Source of the DNA: Mesocentrotus franciscanus
Lineage: Eukaryota > Echinodermata > Echinoidea > Camarodonta > Strongylocentrotidae
Length of the DNA stretch: 64,000 nt
Assembly (NCBI GenBank): GCA_037976565.1
Contig: CP137686.1
Span: forward strand, 310,001-374,000
Reading direction: 5' to 3'
The position numbers and the translations under genes are program-made. This document shows, piece by piece, positions 23,150-34,084 of the stretch; the stretch's first letter is position 1, and each line of letters begins with the position of its first letter. Under the pieces are notes generated by a model. It did not search any database. It was not told the DNA's origin and saw only the letters and a program-made list of their open reading frames with translations.

Positions 23150-24295
23150 CTTCATCTTTGACATTATTGTTATTAATATTGGACTATACTTCAGCTTTTG
23201 ATACCATAAACCATGCTATTTTTGGTTCAATGATTTCAAGAACGGTTTGGTATTGAAAATAGTGCACATAACTGGGTACATTCATGTTTTACAAGCAGAT
23301 CACAATCTGTTATGGTACATACGGAAGAGTCTGTAGCAACATTTTTAAGTGAGGTCGTTCCATAAGGCTCTGTGTTCAGGCCTTTGGCATTCTCAATGTA
23401 CACTTTACCACTGGAAAAAGTAATGAATGCTCAAGGCTATCAACCATGGTTTATGCAGACGAAATGCAGATGTATTGCCTGTTCAAACATTCATGTCTTG
23501 AATCTTCCGTCAGCTGTGTGAAAATGTCTACATGATGTCAAAGCATCGTCAGACAGTAACTTCCTGCTTCTTAATTATCCTTATCCTCAAGGTTTCGCCA
23601 AACTGAATGCCCTTCAATATCATTTGAGGGCCATGTGTTAAGACCAGTAGACAGTGGCCAAAGTCTTGGTGTTCTTTGCGATCAGAATTTGTTAATGATT
23701 GCTCAAGTAAGATTATAAATGCAGCCTCCTTCGATGTTTACATACATGTATATTAAACATACTGTAGGGCAAATCAGATTGTATTTAGATGAGAAATGGA
23801 CAGAAAGACTAGTTCATAGCCTTGTAATGTGCCACATTGATAACAGTAATGACCTTTTTTACAATCTGCCTGATACTCACATGAACCAAATTGAAAGAAT
23901 CAAAAATTCTGCTGCACGGCTTGTCACAAGTTTCAAATGAATCTATCTCTCTTATATTTAAGAAATTACACTGGTTACAATTGTGCTAGAATCGAGTTTA
24001 AAATCCCTGTCTTAACCTTCAAATGTCAGAAAGGATGGGTTCCTACATATTTGACTGATCTGCTTACCCAACCTGTACCTAACAGAAACAGGTCTTCCCA
24101 AAAGTCTCTCCTTGCTATCCCTCAAATAAATACAAAGTTCTACGGGGCCATGCTCTTTTCAGGTTGCATCGGCAGATCTTTGGAATAAACTGCCAGAGTA
24201 TATCAAAAACTGTGATACCACTGGAAACTTCAAAAACTGTCTTAAAACATTTCTTTTTAGAATTTCCAATGGTAACTAATGACTTTTTAATAAGG
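23150..24295 (+). mobile_element. Decayed CR1/L2-like LINE reverse transcriptase
   Basis: Plus-strand fragments read DYTSAFDTINHAI, SVFRPLAFSMYTLPL and MYCLF (remains of the AFDTIDH, PQGSVLGPLLF and YADD blocks), then YLTDLLTQPVPNRNRSS (23937-24188) and KLPEYIKNCDTTGNFKNCLK. The order and motifs fit an L2/CR1 RT from palm to C-terminal tail. Several stops and frame changes show a fossil. Confidence 0.65.
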
Positions 24296-24754
24296 AAGTA
24301 TGCTGACCATATCTCACTCTTCTATAATTTGTTTCCTCCTCACCATTGCAGCGCATAGGGATATGTTTTTGATATGGACTATATAATTATGACATATTAT
24401 TATGATAATTATCTGTATTGATAACAGGAAATTATGTGACAAGAGGTGAGGTCTTCATTACAAGCAAGGTGATCGAGTTCCATCTCCCAAGCCTAAAAAA
24501 GAAAAAAAGAAAAATCTTGAACTCACCCTCTTCTTCAAAGTGGTTGGGGGTTCATTGGGGTAGGGGGCTTGTGCAGGCTCTCCCAATTCAAAACTTTGCT
24601 CAACCCATAAAATATCAACAAAGTCTCCGTGCAAAACAATTTGAAAACTGTAATACCAAAAATATCATAGACAGACAAGTATTACAAGCGGCCATCAAGT
24701 TGTACATTTCCAAAGAGTCTTTGGACATTTTTTCAATAAAGGAAGTATACAAGA

Positions 24755-25140
24755 TGTTGTGTGTCTGAACTCTGGACAGTTGATTTTAAACAGCAATTTG
24801 AAGAAGTTTACAAGCAATATTTCATAAATCATCTAAGATTTACATGTACATGTATGTTGAAAAATATAAAAAGACAAATATTTGTGATAGTTAGTGCTAT
24901 TAGATGAATATTTTCTGTTAAATCCAAACTTCCAAAGGCAAAAGAAAAGTCTTTGTTTGTTATAAGTGTCCAGACACCCAACTCCCCATACAGATACCCA
25001 TACCCAAACGTTGTGTGTCCGGACAGTTTATTTAAATCTATGATTTAAAGAAGTTTATGTGCAATATTTGATCAATATGTAAAGACTTGTGTTAGACAAC
25101 ATTATACAAGACAAATACTTATGACTGCCAGTTGATATTT
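24755..25140. repeat. Diverged direct repeat of about 140 bp
   Basis: The blocks at about 24755-24900 and 25010-25140 share GTTGTGTGTC-GA, ACAG, GAAGTTTA and ATACAAGACAAATA-like segments in the same order. No gene recognised in 24360-25150. Confidence 0.5.
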
Positions 25141-25149
25141 GCAAGCTAA

Positions 25150-25885
25150 CAGAATTTTAGGAATTGTTAGAAGGACATTTTGATGCAGATACAATGCTGT
25201 TTTTGTGGGTCAGGCAGCATGGTCGCCATATAAACTACATTTACATGTAGGTGAGCAGAGGAAGTTGGAGAGTGTGCAGAGGCGGGCAACAAAAATGATT
25301 CCAGGGGGGTGTTTCACAAAGACTAAGATCGACTTTAAGTTGGACTTAACTATGGCAGGCCGTTCATGCTACTGTTTGCTCTCACCATTTACTGGCATTT
25401 GGTCTCTCAAGGGATGTACAAATCATGGTCACAAATCTACATAATTTACATTTTTTGATAATTCATTATTAAAGGAAAAAATATTATCTAAAGATCATAA
25501 TGGTGAGAGCAAACAGTGGCATGAACGGCCTGCCATAGTTAAGTCCAACTTAAAGTCGATCTTAGTCTTTGTGAAACACCCCCCAGGATTTAGAAATATG
25601 TCTTATCGGGAAAGCCTCACTACTGTAAACTCAAATTACCAACTCTTGCTCATAGACATAGGTGAAAGACAGGTGATATGATTGATGTTTTTAAGTATTT
25701 AACAGGAGTATATGATGCACAACATAATATTTATTATTTGGCACAGAGGAGGTCAATTAAGAGGTCACAAAATGAAACTAGACAAACTGTACTCTCGGCT
25801 TGATATGAGGAAGCATTTGTGGATTTGTGGAACAGTCTTCCTGAATATGTTATCTCAGCAACTTCTGTAAACTTAAGAATAGACA
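25150..25885 (+). mobile_element. LINE RT C-terminal fragment split by a MITE
   Basis: The plus strand reads QRRATKMIPG, is interrupted at 25315-25583, then continues RNMSYRESL and, with frame changes, segments such as DVFKYLTGVYDAQ and DLWNSLPEYVI. These are conserved C-terminal blocks of CR1-like reverse transcriptases. Stops in several places; inactive. Confidence 0.65.
25315..25583. mobile_element. Hairpin MITE inserted in a LINE coding region
   Basis: Ends GGGGGTGTTTCACAAAGACT and its complement, with an inverted repeat of about 115 bases per arm (through GCAGGCCGTTCATGC and TTTGCTCTCACCATT). Only about 40 bases of loop remain. Removing it and one copy of the 2-3 base repeat (AG or CAG) restores an uninterrupted LINE frame. 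Same end family as 10492-10810. Confidence 0.85.
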
Positions 25886-26229
25886 CATGATCATGATAGA
25901 CTAGACAAATACTGGTCTAAAAACCATGATCTTGTCTATAAGAGTATGAGCCTGTATAGCCATTATAGGACTACGCCTTAAATTAGAGCCTGTGAAGACA
26001 GGTAACAGGTACCTAATAGTACTTAGTACTTTAGTAGTACTATAATTATAATTTAACTTAGTTAAGTATAAGCTGTACATAACAAAATTTATAGTTATAA
26101 GCATATATTGCAAGTTTGCACACATTTTTGTACTTTCCCACTTATTTAATTTAAAATAAAAATTAACCACTAATGAAGAAAACATCTACGATCGATGAAC
26201 GGGCATAGACACATAGCCTCGCTGGATTA

Positions 26230-27047
26230 AAGTAAAGTAAAGTAAGGCAAAAGTGATGGGTTTAATAATAAATATAGACTCTAGGCAGGTAAAGCTGGAA
26301 GACACATGTAGACAACACATGCAAGGCCAACAGTACACGAGGATTCCTTCAGAGAAATCTGCATGGCTGCCCCAAGAAAATCAAGGAACAGGCGTACATG
26401 ACATATGTACGCCCCAGCCTTGACTATGCCTCAACAGCTTGGGACCCTCACTGCCAAGACCAAATTCGAAAACTCGAAATGGTTCAGAGGCGAGCTGCTC
26501 GGTTCACTCTAGGAGACTATCATCCAAGACACAGTGTAACCGAAATGCTCCACTTGCTAAAATGGCAGTCTCTCTCCGAAAGAAGAGCTCATCTGAAAGT
26601 CATCATGCTATATCGTATCTTGCATGGATTGATTGCCATTCCTCCTGAACCACCCTACATCTACCCAGTATTACGATCATCTGGAAGACGACAAGCTCAA
26701 TACCGACAGCAACTCTGCAGGACCTCTGGGTATCAAAACTCCTTCTTCCCAGTGTCATCTGCTTATGGAACCAGCTCCCTACCACTGTGACAGCAGCTTC
26801 TTCTCTGGAACAGTATAAGAGGCAGCTGGTTGGGGTAACACTGCGTCAGAACTAGTTGGAGAAGAAGCTATTTTTACTTGCACAACGAGCACTTTTTACT
26901 ACTCAATTATAAAACCAATTAGGACCTCTTCTTGGGGCGCTCACACAATGCAGCATGGCACACTAGTCACTAGTTCACAGCACTGCACAACAGTACGAAA
27001 ATACTCTGCCTAGAGGACTGTACTTGCACTGGAAGAAGAAGAAGAAG
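26230..27047 (+). mobile_element. CR1/Rex-like LINE 3' fragment with (GAA)n tail
   Basis: Plus-strand reading gives GFLQRNLHGCPKKIKEQAY, then 26398-26790: YVRPSLDYASTAWDPH, VQRRAARFTLGDYHPRHSVT, LKWQSLSERRAHLK, followed by LWNQLPTTVTAASSLEQYK in another frame. These are RT thumb and C-terminal blocks. The copy ends with a GAA run at about 27030-27047, a plausible LINE tail. A frame change near 26760 marks it as dead. Confidence 0.7.
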
Positions 27048-27199
27048 AATGCTATGGGATAGATAGACTAGACCCACTGTAGGTGACTGGTGACACACAA
27101 ACCACATCAATTCTGATTCATAATCATATACAACCACTTGTAATGATAGGGGAGGGGGGGGTGTCCGTTTGGACACTTAACCAAAATAAAGCCTTCTCT

Positions 27200-27545
27200 T
27201 AGCTTTGAGTCTTTTGCCTATGGATTTGTATGAAAACATTCAATCAATTAGCATGGGGTTACTGTTAGTGGTCACGTCATCACTCATCACTCAGTTTCCG
27301 CAGTCTGCATGGTCGGTGCAAAAAGAGAAGCCGGTCGGCACGGCGCAGCACGGCCTGCGGATATCGGCGACTCTCCTCTCTGGCAGGTTCATAATGACAA
27401 TCACAATCTCAGCGGCAGTATAGTAGACTATAGTTTCATTTTCAGTGTAAAGACTAAAGGCTAAAGCTAAGAAAGCCGTTGAAACCTATTTAGAAAGGAA
27501 AATCTGAATAATCACACCCAAATATTTGAAATGAGTTAAATAAAA
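27200..27545. promoter_or_regulatory. Possible CRE-bearing upstream region
   Basis: A locally GC-richer patch (27290-27400) with a cAMP-response-like TCACGTCA at about 27273 lies between repeats. It could be a promoter for the short secreted frame at 27546 (plus strand) or a distal promoter of TMEM164 (minus strand, 4.7 kb upstream of its ATG). Both are inference. Confidence 0.25.
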
Positions 27546-27791
27546 ATGAATAGTACTTTCATAATGATTACCTACCTTACTATTATTGTACCAACATCCG
27601 TATCGTATCGTAGAGACAGACTAGAATCCCGGCAGAGTTTCTCGGAAGAATATAGTTTTCCTATTAATAAAGAGCTTAATTTTAAGAGAGATCCTACTCA
27701 CTCAACGAAGCACACATTGTCATGTAGTAAAACATCGATCGACGGAATACGTTGCATTTCTTCCGCAATTAATTGTATACAAAGGCAATAA
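27546..27791 (+). CDS. Hypothetical small secreted protein
   Basis: An 81-residue frame not matching any family I recognise. Residues 1-20 (MNSTFIMITYLTIIVPTSVS) look like a signal peptide, followed by a dibasic RR, a charged region, and three cysteines in the last 30 residues. The in-frame AAAAATG start is preceded by a three-codon upstream ORF (ATG AGT TAA). It may be a complete single-exon peptide gene, a first exon that reads through, or chance; no homology supports it. Confidence 0.25.
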   Translation: MNSTFIMITYLTIIVPTSVSYRRDRLESRQSFSEEYSFPINKELNFKRDPTHSTKHTLSCSKTSIDGIRCISSAINCIQRQ

Positions 27792-27879
27792 GTTGACATA
27801 ATATTCACCAGTATACCCCTAAAGCAAAAATTCTAACTGCAGTGGAGGATTCAGGGGGGCACAGGGGGCACGTGCCCCC

Positions 27880-28146
27880 GGTAAAAAAAAAGAGGGGTAG
27901 AGGGAAGGGGGTAAAGAAAAGGGAGAAAAGGAGATCGAAAAAGGAGGGGGAAAGAAAAAGGAGGGGAAAAGAAAAGAAAAGGGAAGAGAGAAAAAAGAAG
28001 AAAAGAGGGAGGAGAGAACTGAAGGGGAGATCGAGGAGAAAAAGGAGGGAGAAATTAAGCAAGAAAGGGGAAGAGAGAGGAGAGAAAAGGCGGAAAAGGA
28101 AGAAAGGGGGAAAGACGGAGGAGAGAAAAGGGGGAAAAGGAGAATA
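27880..28146. repeat. Polypurine tract
   Basis: About 265 bases of almost uninterrupted A and G on the plus strand (GGAGAAAAGG-type words), flanked by G-runs at 28193-28250. Open frames read here (KKRRKR or SFFPLS types) are compositional artefacts. Confidence 0.9.
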
Positions 28147-28489
28147 ATGAGAAGGGAAGTACATACCACTACCAGTAGCAGGGGCGCCAGAAGTGGGGGG
28201 GGGCAGGGGGTCGGTCGCCCCCCATCGAAAAAGTTGGGGGGGGGGGGGCAAAACGGTTAGTATTTGTTTAACCTAAAATAAAATAAAAAATGAATTGATC
28301 ACAATCACAATTATATTCCATTCAAAGAAAAGGAGAGTAAACAGGAATTAAACTTCCTAAACATTCCCCATGCCCCTATATTTATCAATTAATGGAGGAT
28401 TATATAAGCGATACGCGCATATCGTGGAAATATTGTAAGAGGATGGGAAAGCGTGTGTGTTTTTTATGATAGGGGTGAGAAGACAAGAC

Positions 28490-29278
28490 ATGGGCAGTTG
28501 CCCCCCAAATAAAATTCAAACGTGGTTTATTTCTTATTCGATACCAGTGATTTACAAAATATGTAATGTTTTTTGTAAATTATACTTTTTTATGCGTTTG
28601 TTGGAAAATTACAAATTCCCAAATTTACAGTTAGGCAAAAAATATGCTTATTTAGAAGCCTTCATTTCAGGATCTGCAAAACGGCTGGGGATCGGGGCTC
28701 GGGGCTCGGGGCTCAAGCCTCCCTCACTTTTTTGAAAAAGTATGTTAAAGAGAAGAAAAAAAGAAAGAGAGAAAGAAAGAATGAGCGAGCTGCCAGTGTC
28801 ACAAATGAGGTATCAAAATATGCTCATCTGACCGTAATTAAATACCTAAAACCCCTGAGCTTACGGGGGCTCTGCCCCCGACCACCACAGGCCCTAAGGC
28901 GGGCCCCTGGATGCTCATCTGACCGTAATTAAATACCTAAAACCCCTGAGCTTCATGGGGCTCAGCCCCTTGGACCCCCGCCAATTAGTGACCTGCCATA
29001 TGCAGTGTCACAAATAAGGTATCAAAATATGCTCATCTGACCGTAATTAAATGCCTAAAACCCCTGAGCTTACGGGGGCTCCGCCCCCTGGACCCCACCA
29101 AGGACCCTAAGGCGGGCCCCTGAATGCTCATCTGACCATAATTAAATGCTTAAAACCCCTGAGCTTCATGGGGCTCAGCCCCCTGGACCCCACGCCAATT
29201 AGTGACCTGCCAGTGTCACAAATAAGGTATCTAAATATGCTTATCTGACCCTTAACCTTTTTGCTCATTACGCTACTG
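28490..29278 (-). mobile_element. hAT-like element copy, left (inverted) member
   Basis: Runs from a truncated end near 28490 (GGGCAGTTGCCCCCC) to CTCATTACGCTACTG at 29278, complementary to the start of the element at 30035. Inside are tandem units with GCTCATCTGACCGTAATTAA, CCCTGAGCTTACGGGGGCT and GGTATCAAAATATG. No transposase frame; non-autonomous. Confidence 0.65.
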
Positions 29279-29284
29279 CTCCGG

Positions 29285-30030
29285 AAAAGTGAGCCCCCTG
29301 GAATTTTTCCCCCAATCCCAAACTGCTGCCGGCGCGCCTGACCAGTATAGTTGTATTCAAAGTTTATTGTAGTTTTCTTCTGTTGGAAAAACAAATCCTT
29401 TGCACATGCAAAATATTGATATCTGTTTCATTCTTTATCTTTTTAGTGAAAATAATATTTAAAAAATTGTGTTTGGATATCAAATTGCATGAAGTTTTCA
29501 TGAACAGAGCATCTTTTCCTGTGATTTGTTCACATAGTTGTGGATCTCTTGGGCATATAATCATTTGCATATTATCCATGTTGACAGATTTCTACTCGTG
29601 CAAACACTCTCACTCCTCATCCTTATGCAACAAACATGATGTCATGTGGGACATATCTATGTTTGTTGTGATATCTTCATTTTGTGGAACCTGGTGTTTT
29701 TGCAATAAAAAAAATATATATATAATCATTATTTTTGTTCATCTTTCATATTTAATTTCTATGTTAACAGTATTTGTAGGTTTTCATTTCATTTATCCAC
29801 TTTCTACAAGCTGGCACATTGGGGATGAATGATATATGCTGGCTGGAAGTTACGGAAAATATGTCCTGGAAGAAGTAGATTTCAGCTGCAATCATATTAA
29901 TATGTTGGTAGACCTCCAAACAGCCATTTCCCCATCAGAGTGTAAATTGATGAAAATGTCTGGAAGGAAATTGAGATATAACAGATCCCTAACTGTGTCA
30001 CACCATAACTTTGAAATGAAAACATACTTG
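29285..30030. other. Unique spacer between inverted hAT-like copies
   Basis: About 750 bases unrelated to the flanking arrays. A plus-strand frame at 29383-29832 is hydrophobic and Cys-rich but low in complexity, and a minus-strand frame (29579-29364) is more balanced. Neither is recognised. Confidence 0.4.
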
Positions 30031-30034
30031 AGTC

Positions 30035-31829
30035 CAGTGGCGTAATGAGCAAAATCGTTTGGGAGGGCGTAGACAAAATCCGCATCACCACCACTCTTAC
30101 ATGCAGGCCCTGTTGAACGTTTTGGGGGGTGGGGGGGGGGGGCTGAAGTATTTACGATCAGGTAGAGCGTAGCGTAAATCGGCGTGGGGTCTAGGGGCAA
30201 AGCCCCGGCGGGGGCCAAGGGGCGGAGCCCCCGTAAGCTCAGAGGTTTTAGGCATTTCATTACGGTCAGATGAGCATGTTTTGATACCTTATTTGTGACA
30301 CTAGCAGGACACTAATTGGCGTGGGGTCCAGAAGGCGGAGCCCCAAGAAGCTCAGGAGTTTTAGGCATTAAATTACCGTCAGATGCGCATCCAGGGGCCC
30401 GCCTTAGGGCCCTAGGTGGGGTCAAGGGGGCAGAGCCCCCCGGAAGCTCAGGGTTTTAGGCATTTAATTACGGTCAGATGAGCATAATTTGATACCTTAT
30501 TTGTGACACTGCCAATTTACTTATTGGCGTGGGGTCCAGGGGGCGGTGCCCCCGGAAGCCCAGGGGTTTTATGCATTTAATTACGGTCTGATGAGCTTAT
30601 TTTGATACCTTATTTGTGAAACCGGCAGGTCAGTAATTGGCGCTAAGGGGTTTTATGCATTAAATAACGGTCAGATTAGCATCCAGGGGCCCGACTTAGG
30701 GCCCTAGGTGGGGTCAAGGGGGCAGAGCCCCCGGAAGCTCAGGGGTTTTAGGCATTCAATTACGGTCAGATGAGCATAATTTGATACCTTATTTGTGACA
30801 CTGGCAAGTCACTTATTGGCGTGGGGTCCAGAAGGCGGAGCCCCAAGAAGCTCAGGAGTTTTAGGCATTAAATTACCGTCAGATGCGCATCCAGGGGCCC
30901 GCCTTAGGGCCCTAGGTGGGGTCAAGGGGGCAGAGCCCCCCGGAAGCTCAGGGGTTTTAGGCATTTAATTACGGTCAGATGAGCATAATTTGATACCTTA
31001 TTTGTGACACTGCCAATTTACTTATTGGCGTGGGGTCCAGGGGGCGGTGCCCCCGGAAGCCCAGGGGTTTTATGCATTTAATTACGGTCTGATGAGCTTA
31101 TTTTGATACCTTATTTGTGAAACCGGCAGGTCAGTAATTGGCGCTAAGGGTTTTATGCATTAAATAACGGTCAGATTAGCATCCAGGGGCCCGACTTAGG
31201 CCCTAGGTGGGTCAGGGGCAGAGCCCCGGAAGCTCAGGGTTTTAGGCATTTAATTACGGTCAGATGAGCATAATTTGATACCTTATTTGTGACACTGGCA
31301 AGTCACTTATTGGCGTGGGGTCCAGGGCGGAGCCCCCGGAAGCTCAGGGGTTTTAGGTATCAAATTACGGTCAGATGAGCATTCAAGGGCCCGCCTTTGG
31401 GCCCTAGGTGGAATCCAGGGGGCAGAGCGCCCGTAAGCTTAGGGGTTTTAGGTATTAAATCACGGTCAGATGAGCATATTTTGATACCTCACTATTTTGT
31501 GACACTGGCAGGTCACTATTCTTTCTTTTTTTCTCTCTCTTTCTTTCTATTTCTCTTGACTACTTTTTCAAAAAAGGGAGGGGGGCTCGAGCCCCCCGAG
31601 CCCCGCCGTTCCACGGGCCCTGACATGTAGGCCTCTAAATAAGCATATTTCATGCCTGACTGTAATTTTGGGAATTTGTCATTTTCCAACAAACGCATAA
31701 AAAGTATAATTTACTCAAAAGTGAGGAAAAATCCCGGAAAATTATGTCTTTTCAGCAAAATTTGTAAATCACTAGTATCCAATTAGTAATAAACCATGCT
31801 TAAATTCTATTTGGGGACAACTGCAGTAA
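30035..31829 (+). mobile_element. hAT-like element copy, right member, with 500-bp higher-order repeat
   Basis: Starts CAGTGGCGTAATGAGCAAA and ends truncated near 31829 (TATTTGGGGACAACTGCAG). The interior is built of related 85-165-bp modules (GGCGTGGGGTCCAG, GGTTTTAGGCATT, ACGGTCAGATGAGCAT, TTGATACCTTATTTGTGACA) arranged in a higher-order unit: GTGGGGTCCAGAAGGCGGAG at 30321 recurs at 30821, exactly 500 bases later, and a variant at about 31315. The element type is supported by the copy at 56000-56628, which has both ends. Confidence 0.7.
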
Positions 31830-32146
31830 ATTGCACCTGAAATTGCATCATGCGCATTATAAGTTCCAAACGCTTTCTTTCATACAAATAAAAAAAAAAG
31901 TTCCGAAAGTTTAAATGCAATCCACAAGATGTAATGAAACAATTTGAATAATTCTAATGATACACTGACATGATCATTTGTGTATTTCTTTCTGCCTGCA
32001 AAATAGTTTTCTTCTGCATTTTGTTTTGTTGTTATTATGAGTTTATATTCACATTATTTTTATCAAACAGGAATAAAAAAATAAATAAATAAATACATTA
32101 TTTTGTACAATGATAGTTGTACAATGATGATAAAAGAAGCGATAAA

Positions 32147-32237
32147 AATCGCAACTGATCTTTCCTTATTTTCCCCCTTTTCTTTTCTTCTTCCTCTATA
32201 TTTTCTTTCCCTTTCTCTCCTATTTCTTTCTTCCTTC

Positions 32238-32297
<60 letters not shown>

Positions 32298-32790
32298 GAG
32301 GGGGAGGGGGTAGAGGCAAGGGCCTTTCGCCCCGATCCACACAATGTTGGCGGGAAAAATCGCAACTGATCTCCCCGACCTTTCTTCTTCATCTTTTGTT
32401 TCCCTTTCCCTTTCTCTCCCCTTCTCTTTCCCTTCCTTCCCTCTCTTTTAAGTTTGCTGAAGGGGGGGGGGAAGGGCCTTTCGGTCCCCCCGATCCACAC
32501 TTCGTTGGCCGAATTAATCGCAACTGATCTCCCCTTCTTTTCATCCTTTTCTTTTCTTCTTCCTATTTTTGTTCCCTTTAGCTCTCCTCTTCCCTTTCCC
32601 TTCCTCCATTTTTTTTCTTGCCCCCGATCCACAACTTGCTGGCGGGAAAATCGCAACTGATATCCCCCTTCTTTTATTTTCTTCTTCCTCTTTATTTCCT
32701 TCCCTTTATCTCCTCTTTTCCTTTTTTCTTTCCCTTTCCTTCCTTCTCTACTTTTTTTTTGCTGGGGAGGCAACAGCCTGGGAGGCAAGA
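32147..32790. repeat. Tandem array with pyrimidine-rich units
   Basis: Units start AATCGCAACTGAT at 32147, 32358, 32516 and 32649, each followed by a C/T-only stretch and then CGATCCACA and a TTGGCGGG-like spacer. Spacing is 211, 158 and 133 bases. The first unit is lengthened by a pure CT run at about 32240-32290. Confidence 0.85.
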
Positions 32791-33524
32791 CCCTTTCGCC
32801 CCATCAGTACGCCGGTGCGTCCTGGCTATTTGGGAATGTGTCCGTTTGCTACAGAAATGTAGAAACGCGCATTTTGTTGAAAATCATATGATATCACGAA
32901 CATATATAAATCACTTGTATGGAATTGAAAATAAGTCATGGTATAATTTTATTTGGGGCTAGCGCCTCCCCCCCCACCACTACGCCAGTGCTTGAGTCTA
33001 TACGTGCTGTAAATTAGAATAATATTTTGAAAAGATCTTCCATCTAATTGACACAAAGCATCTATTTCTATCCATGCAAATGATTTTAACAAGAAATCAA
33101 ACTTCTATGTCGTTTTACCCTAGAATGACCCGTTGTCTTTATAAAAAAAAAAACAATCGCTATTTACAAGAAAATAAAAATGTTTTGGGCCAATTTGAGA
33201 GGAGGCCTTTTTATTTTCCATCAAACTAAGCGAGAAGCAAACTCAAAATTAACTTTCATTTGAGAATTACGACACACAAAATATGGGGTCCCTCTTGCCA
33301 GGCGTGTGGCCCCCCCCAAAAAAAAGCACAAGAAGAACAAAATAAAAAGAGATGGAAAAAAGGGGGGAAAGAGAGAATTTTTGGGAGTTAAAGGAGAAAG
33401 GAAAAAAAATGAACGAGAATTCAACAACGATAGAAGAGAGGTGCGAGAGCATGAGGAATTGCATTTCTTTTACAAGAATAATGGGATAACAACACAGTTT
33501 ATACACTCGAGATAATTTTTGCAC

Positions 33525-33709
33525 GTCCCCTCAATTTTTTCAGGGGGGATCGTCCCCGGAAAATTGGAAATAGTGCACACACAAACATGTATAGCAAATA
33601 CTGACTAAAGACTGCTACACACTTTAAATGCAGCTTTTAGACTCATAAAAATGCAAAAAGAAAAAAAAAAAAAAAAAACCCTGGTCATGAAAACAAATCA
33701 CCGCCCCTG
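33525..33709 (-). mobile_element. hAT-like fragment related to 55938-56998
   Basis: Reverse-orientation match to the ends of the 55938 element: CATGAAAACAAATCACCGCCCCTG at the right, and GCAAATACTGACTAAAGACTGC and GGGGGATCGTCCCCGGAAAA to the left. It is short and lacks coding sequence. Confidence 0.6.
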
Positions 33710-34033
33710 ATTATCAGGGATGATTTAAGTGTTTAATTCTAACTTTACATGGTCAAAGCTCCTGCTTAAGCATGATAAGCATCCTACTTTGCAGATGGAT
33801 GTGATGGTCTGAATACTGAATGAGGTCGCACTACGAAAAATGACATCTTATAAAGAGGAAAAATCAATCTTGATGGGATTTAAAGCACAATCTAATCATG
33901 AAAGACTGACTGAAAGATCTTTATTAAGAAACATAATTATGTCAACTTTAAATGCGAGCAAGCGTAGCGAGTGAGCTTTTGAAAATAAAGAAAAAAATTG
34001 CTCTTAGTCGTTTTAAATTAGGAGCACATTAAT

Positions 34034-34082
34034 GGTGAAAGGATAGGGGGGCACATAATATGTGCCCCCCTATCCTTTCACC
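34034..34082. repeat. Perfect 23-bp hairpin
   Basis: GGTGAAAGGATAGGGGGGCA and the following bases form a 23-bp perfect stem with the downstream complement around a 3-base AAT loop. It sits at the edge of the GGGGCACTTAT minisatellite whose words it shares. Confidence 0.95.
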
Positions 34083-34084
34083 AT

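Noticed and set aside
27805..28251. Ser/Phe/Leu-rich and Arg/Lys-rich frames of up to 148 residues
   Set aside because: Pure by-product of the polypurine tract.
29383..29832. 149-residue plus-strand hydrophobic frame
   Set aside because: Biased Ile/Phe/Cys composition in AT-rich DNA with no recognisable membrane protein pattern; the opposite strand looks more coding-like.
32063..32862. 241-residue charged minus-strand frame and plus-strand Phe/Pro/Ser frames
   Set aside because: They follow the pyrimidine-rich tandem array; no domain or splice context.
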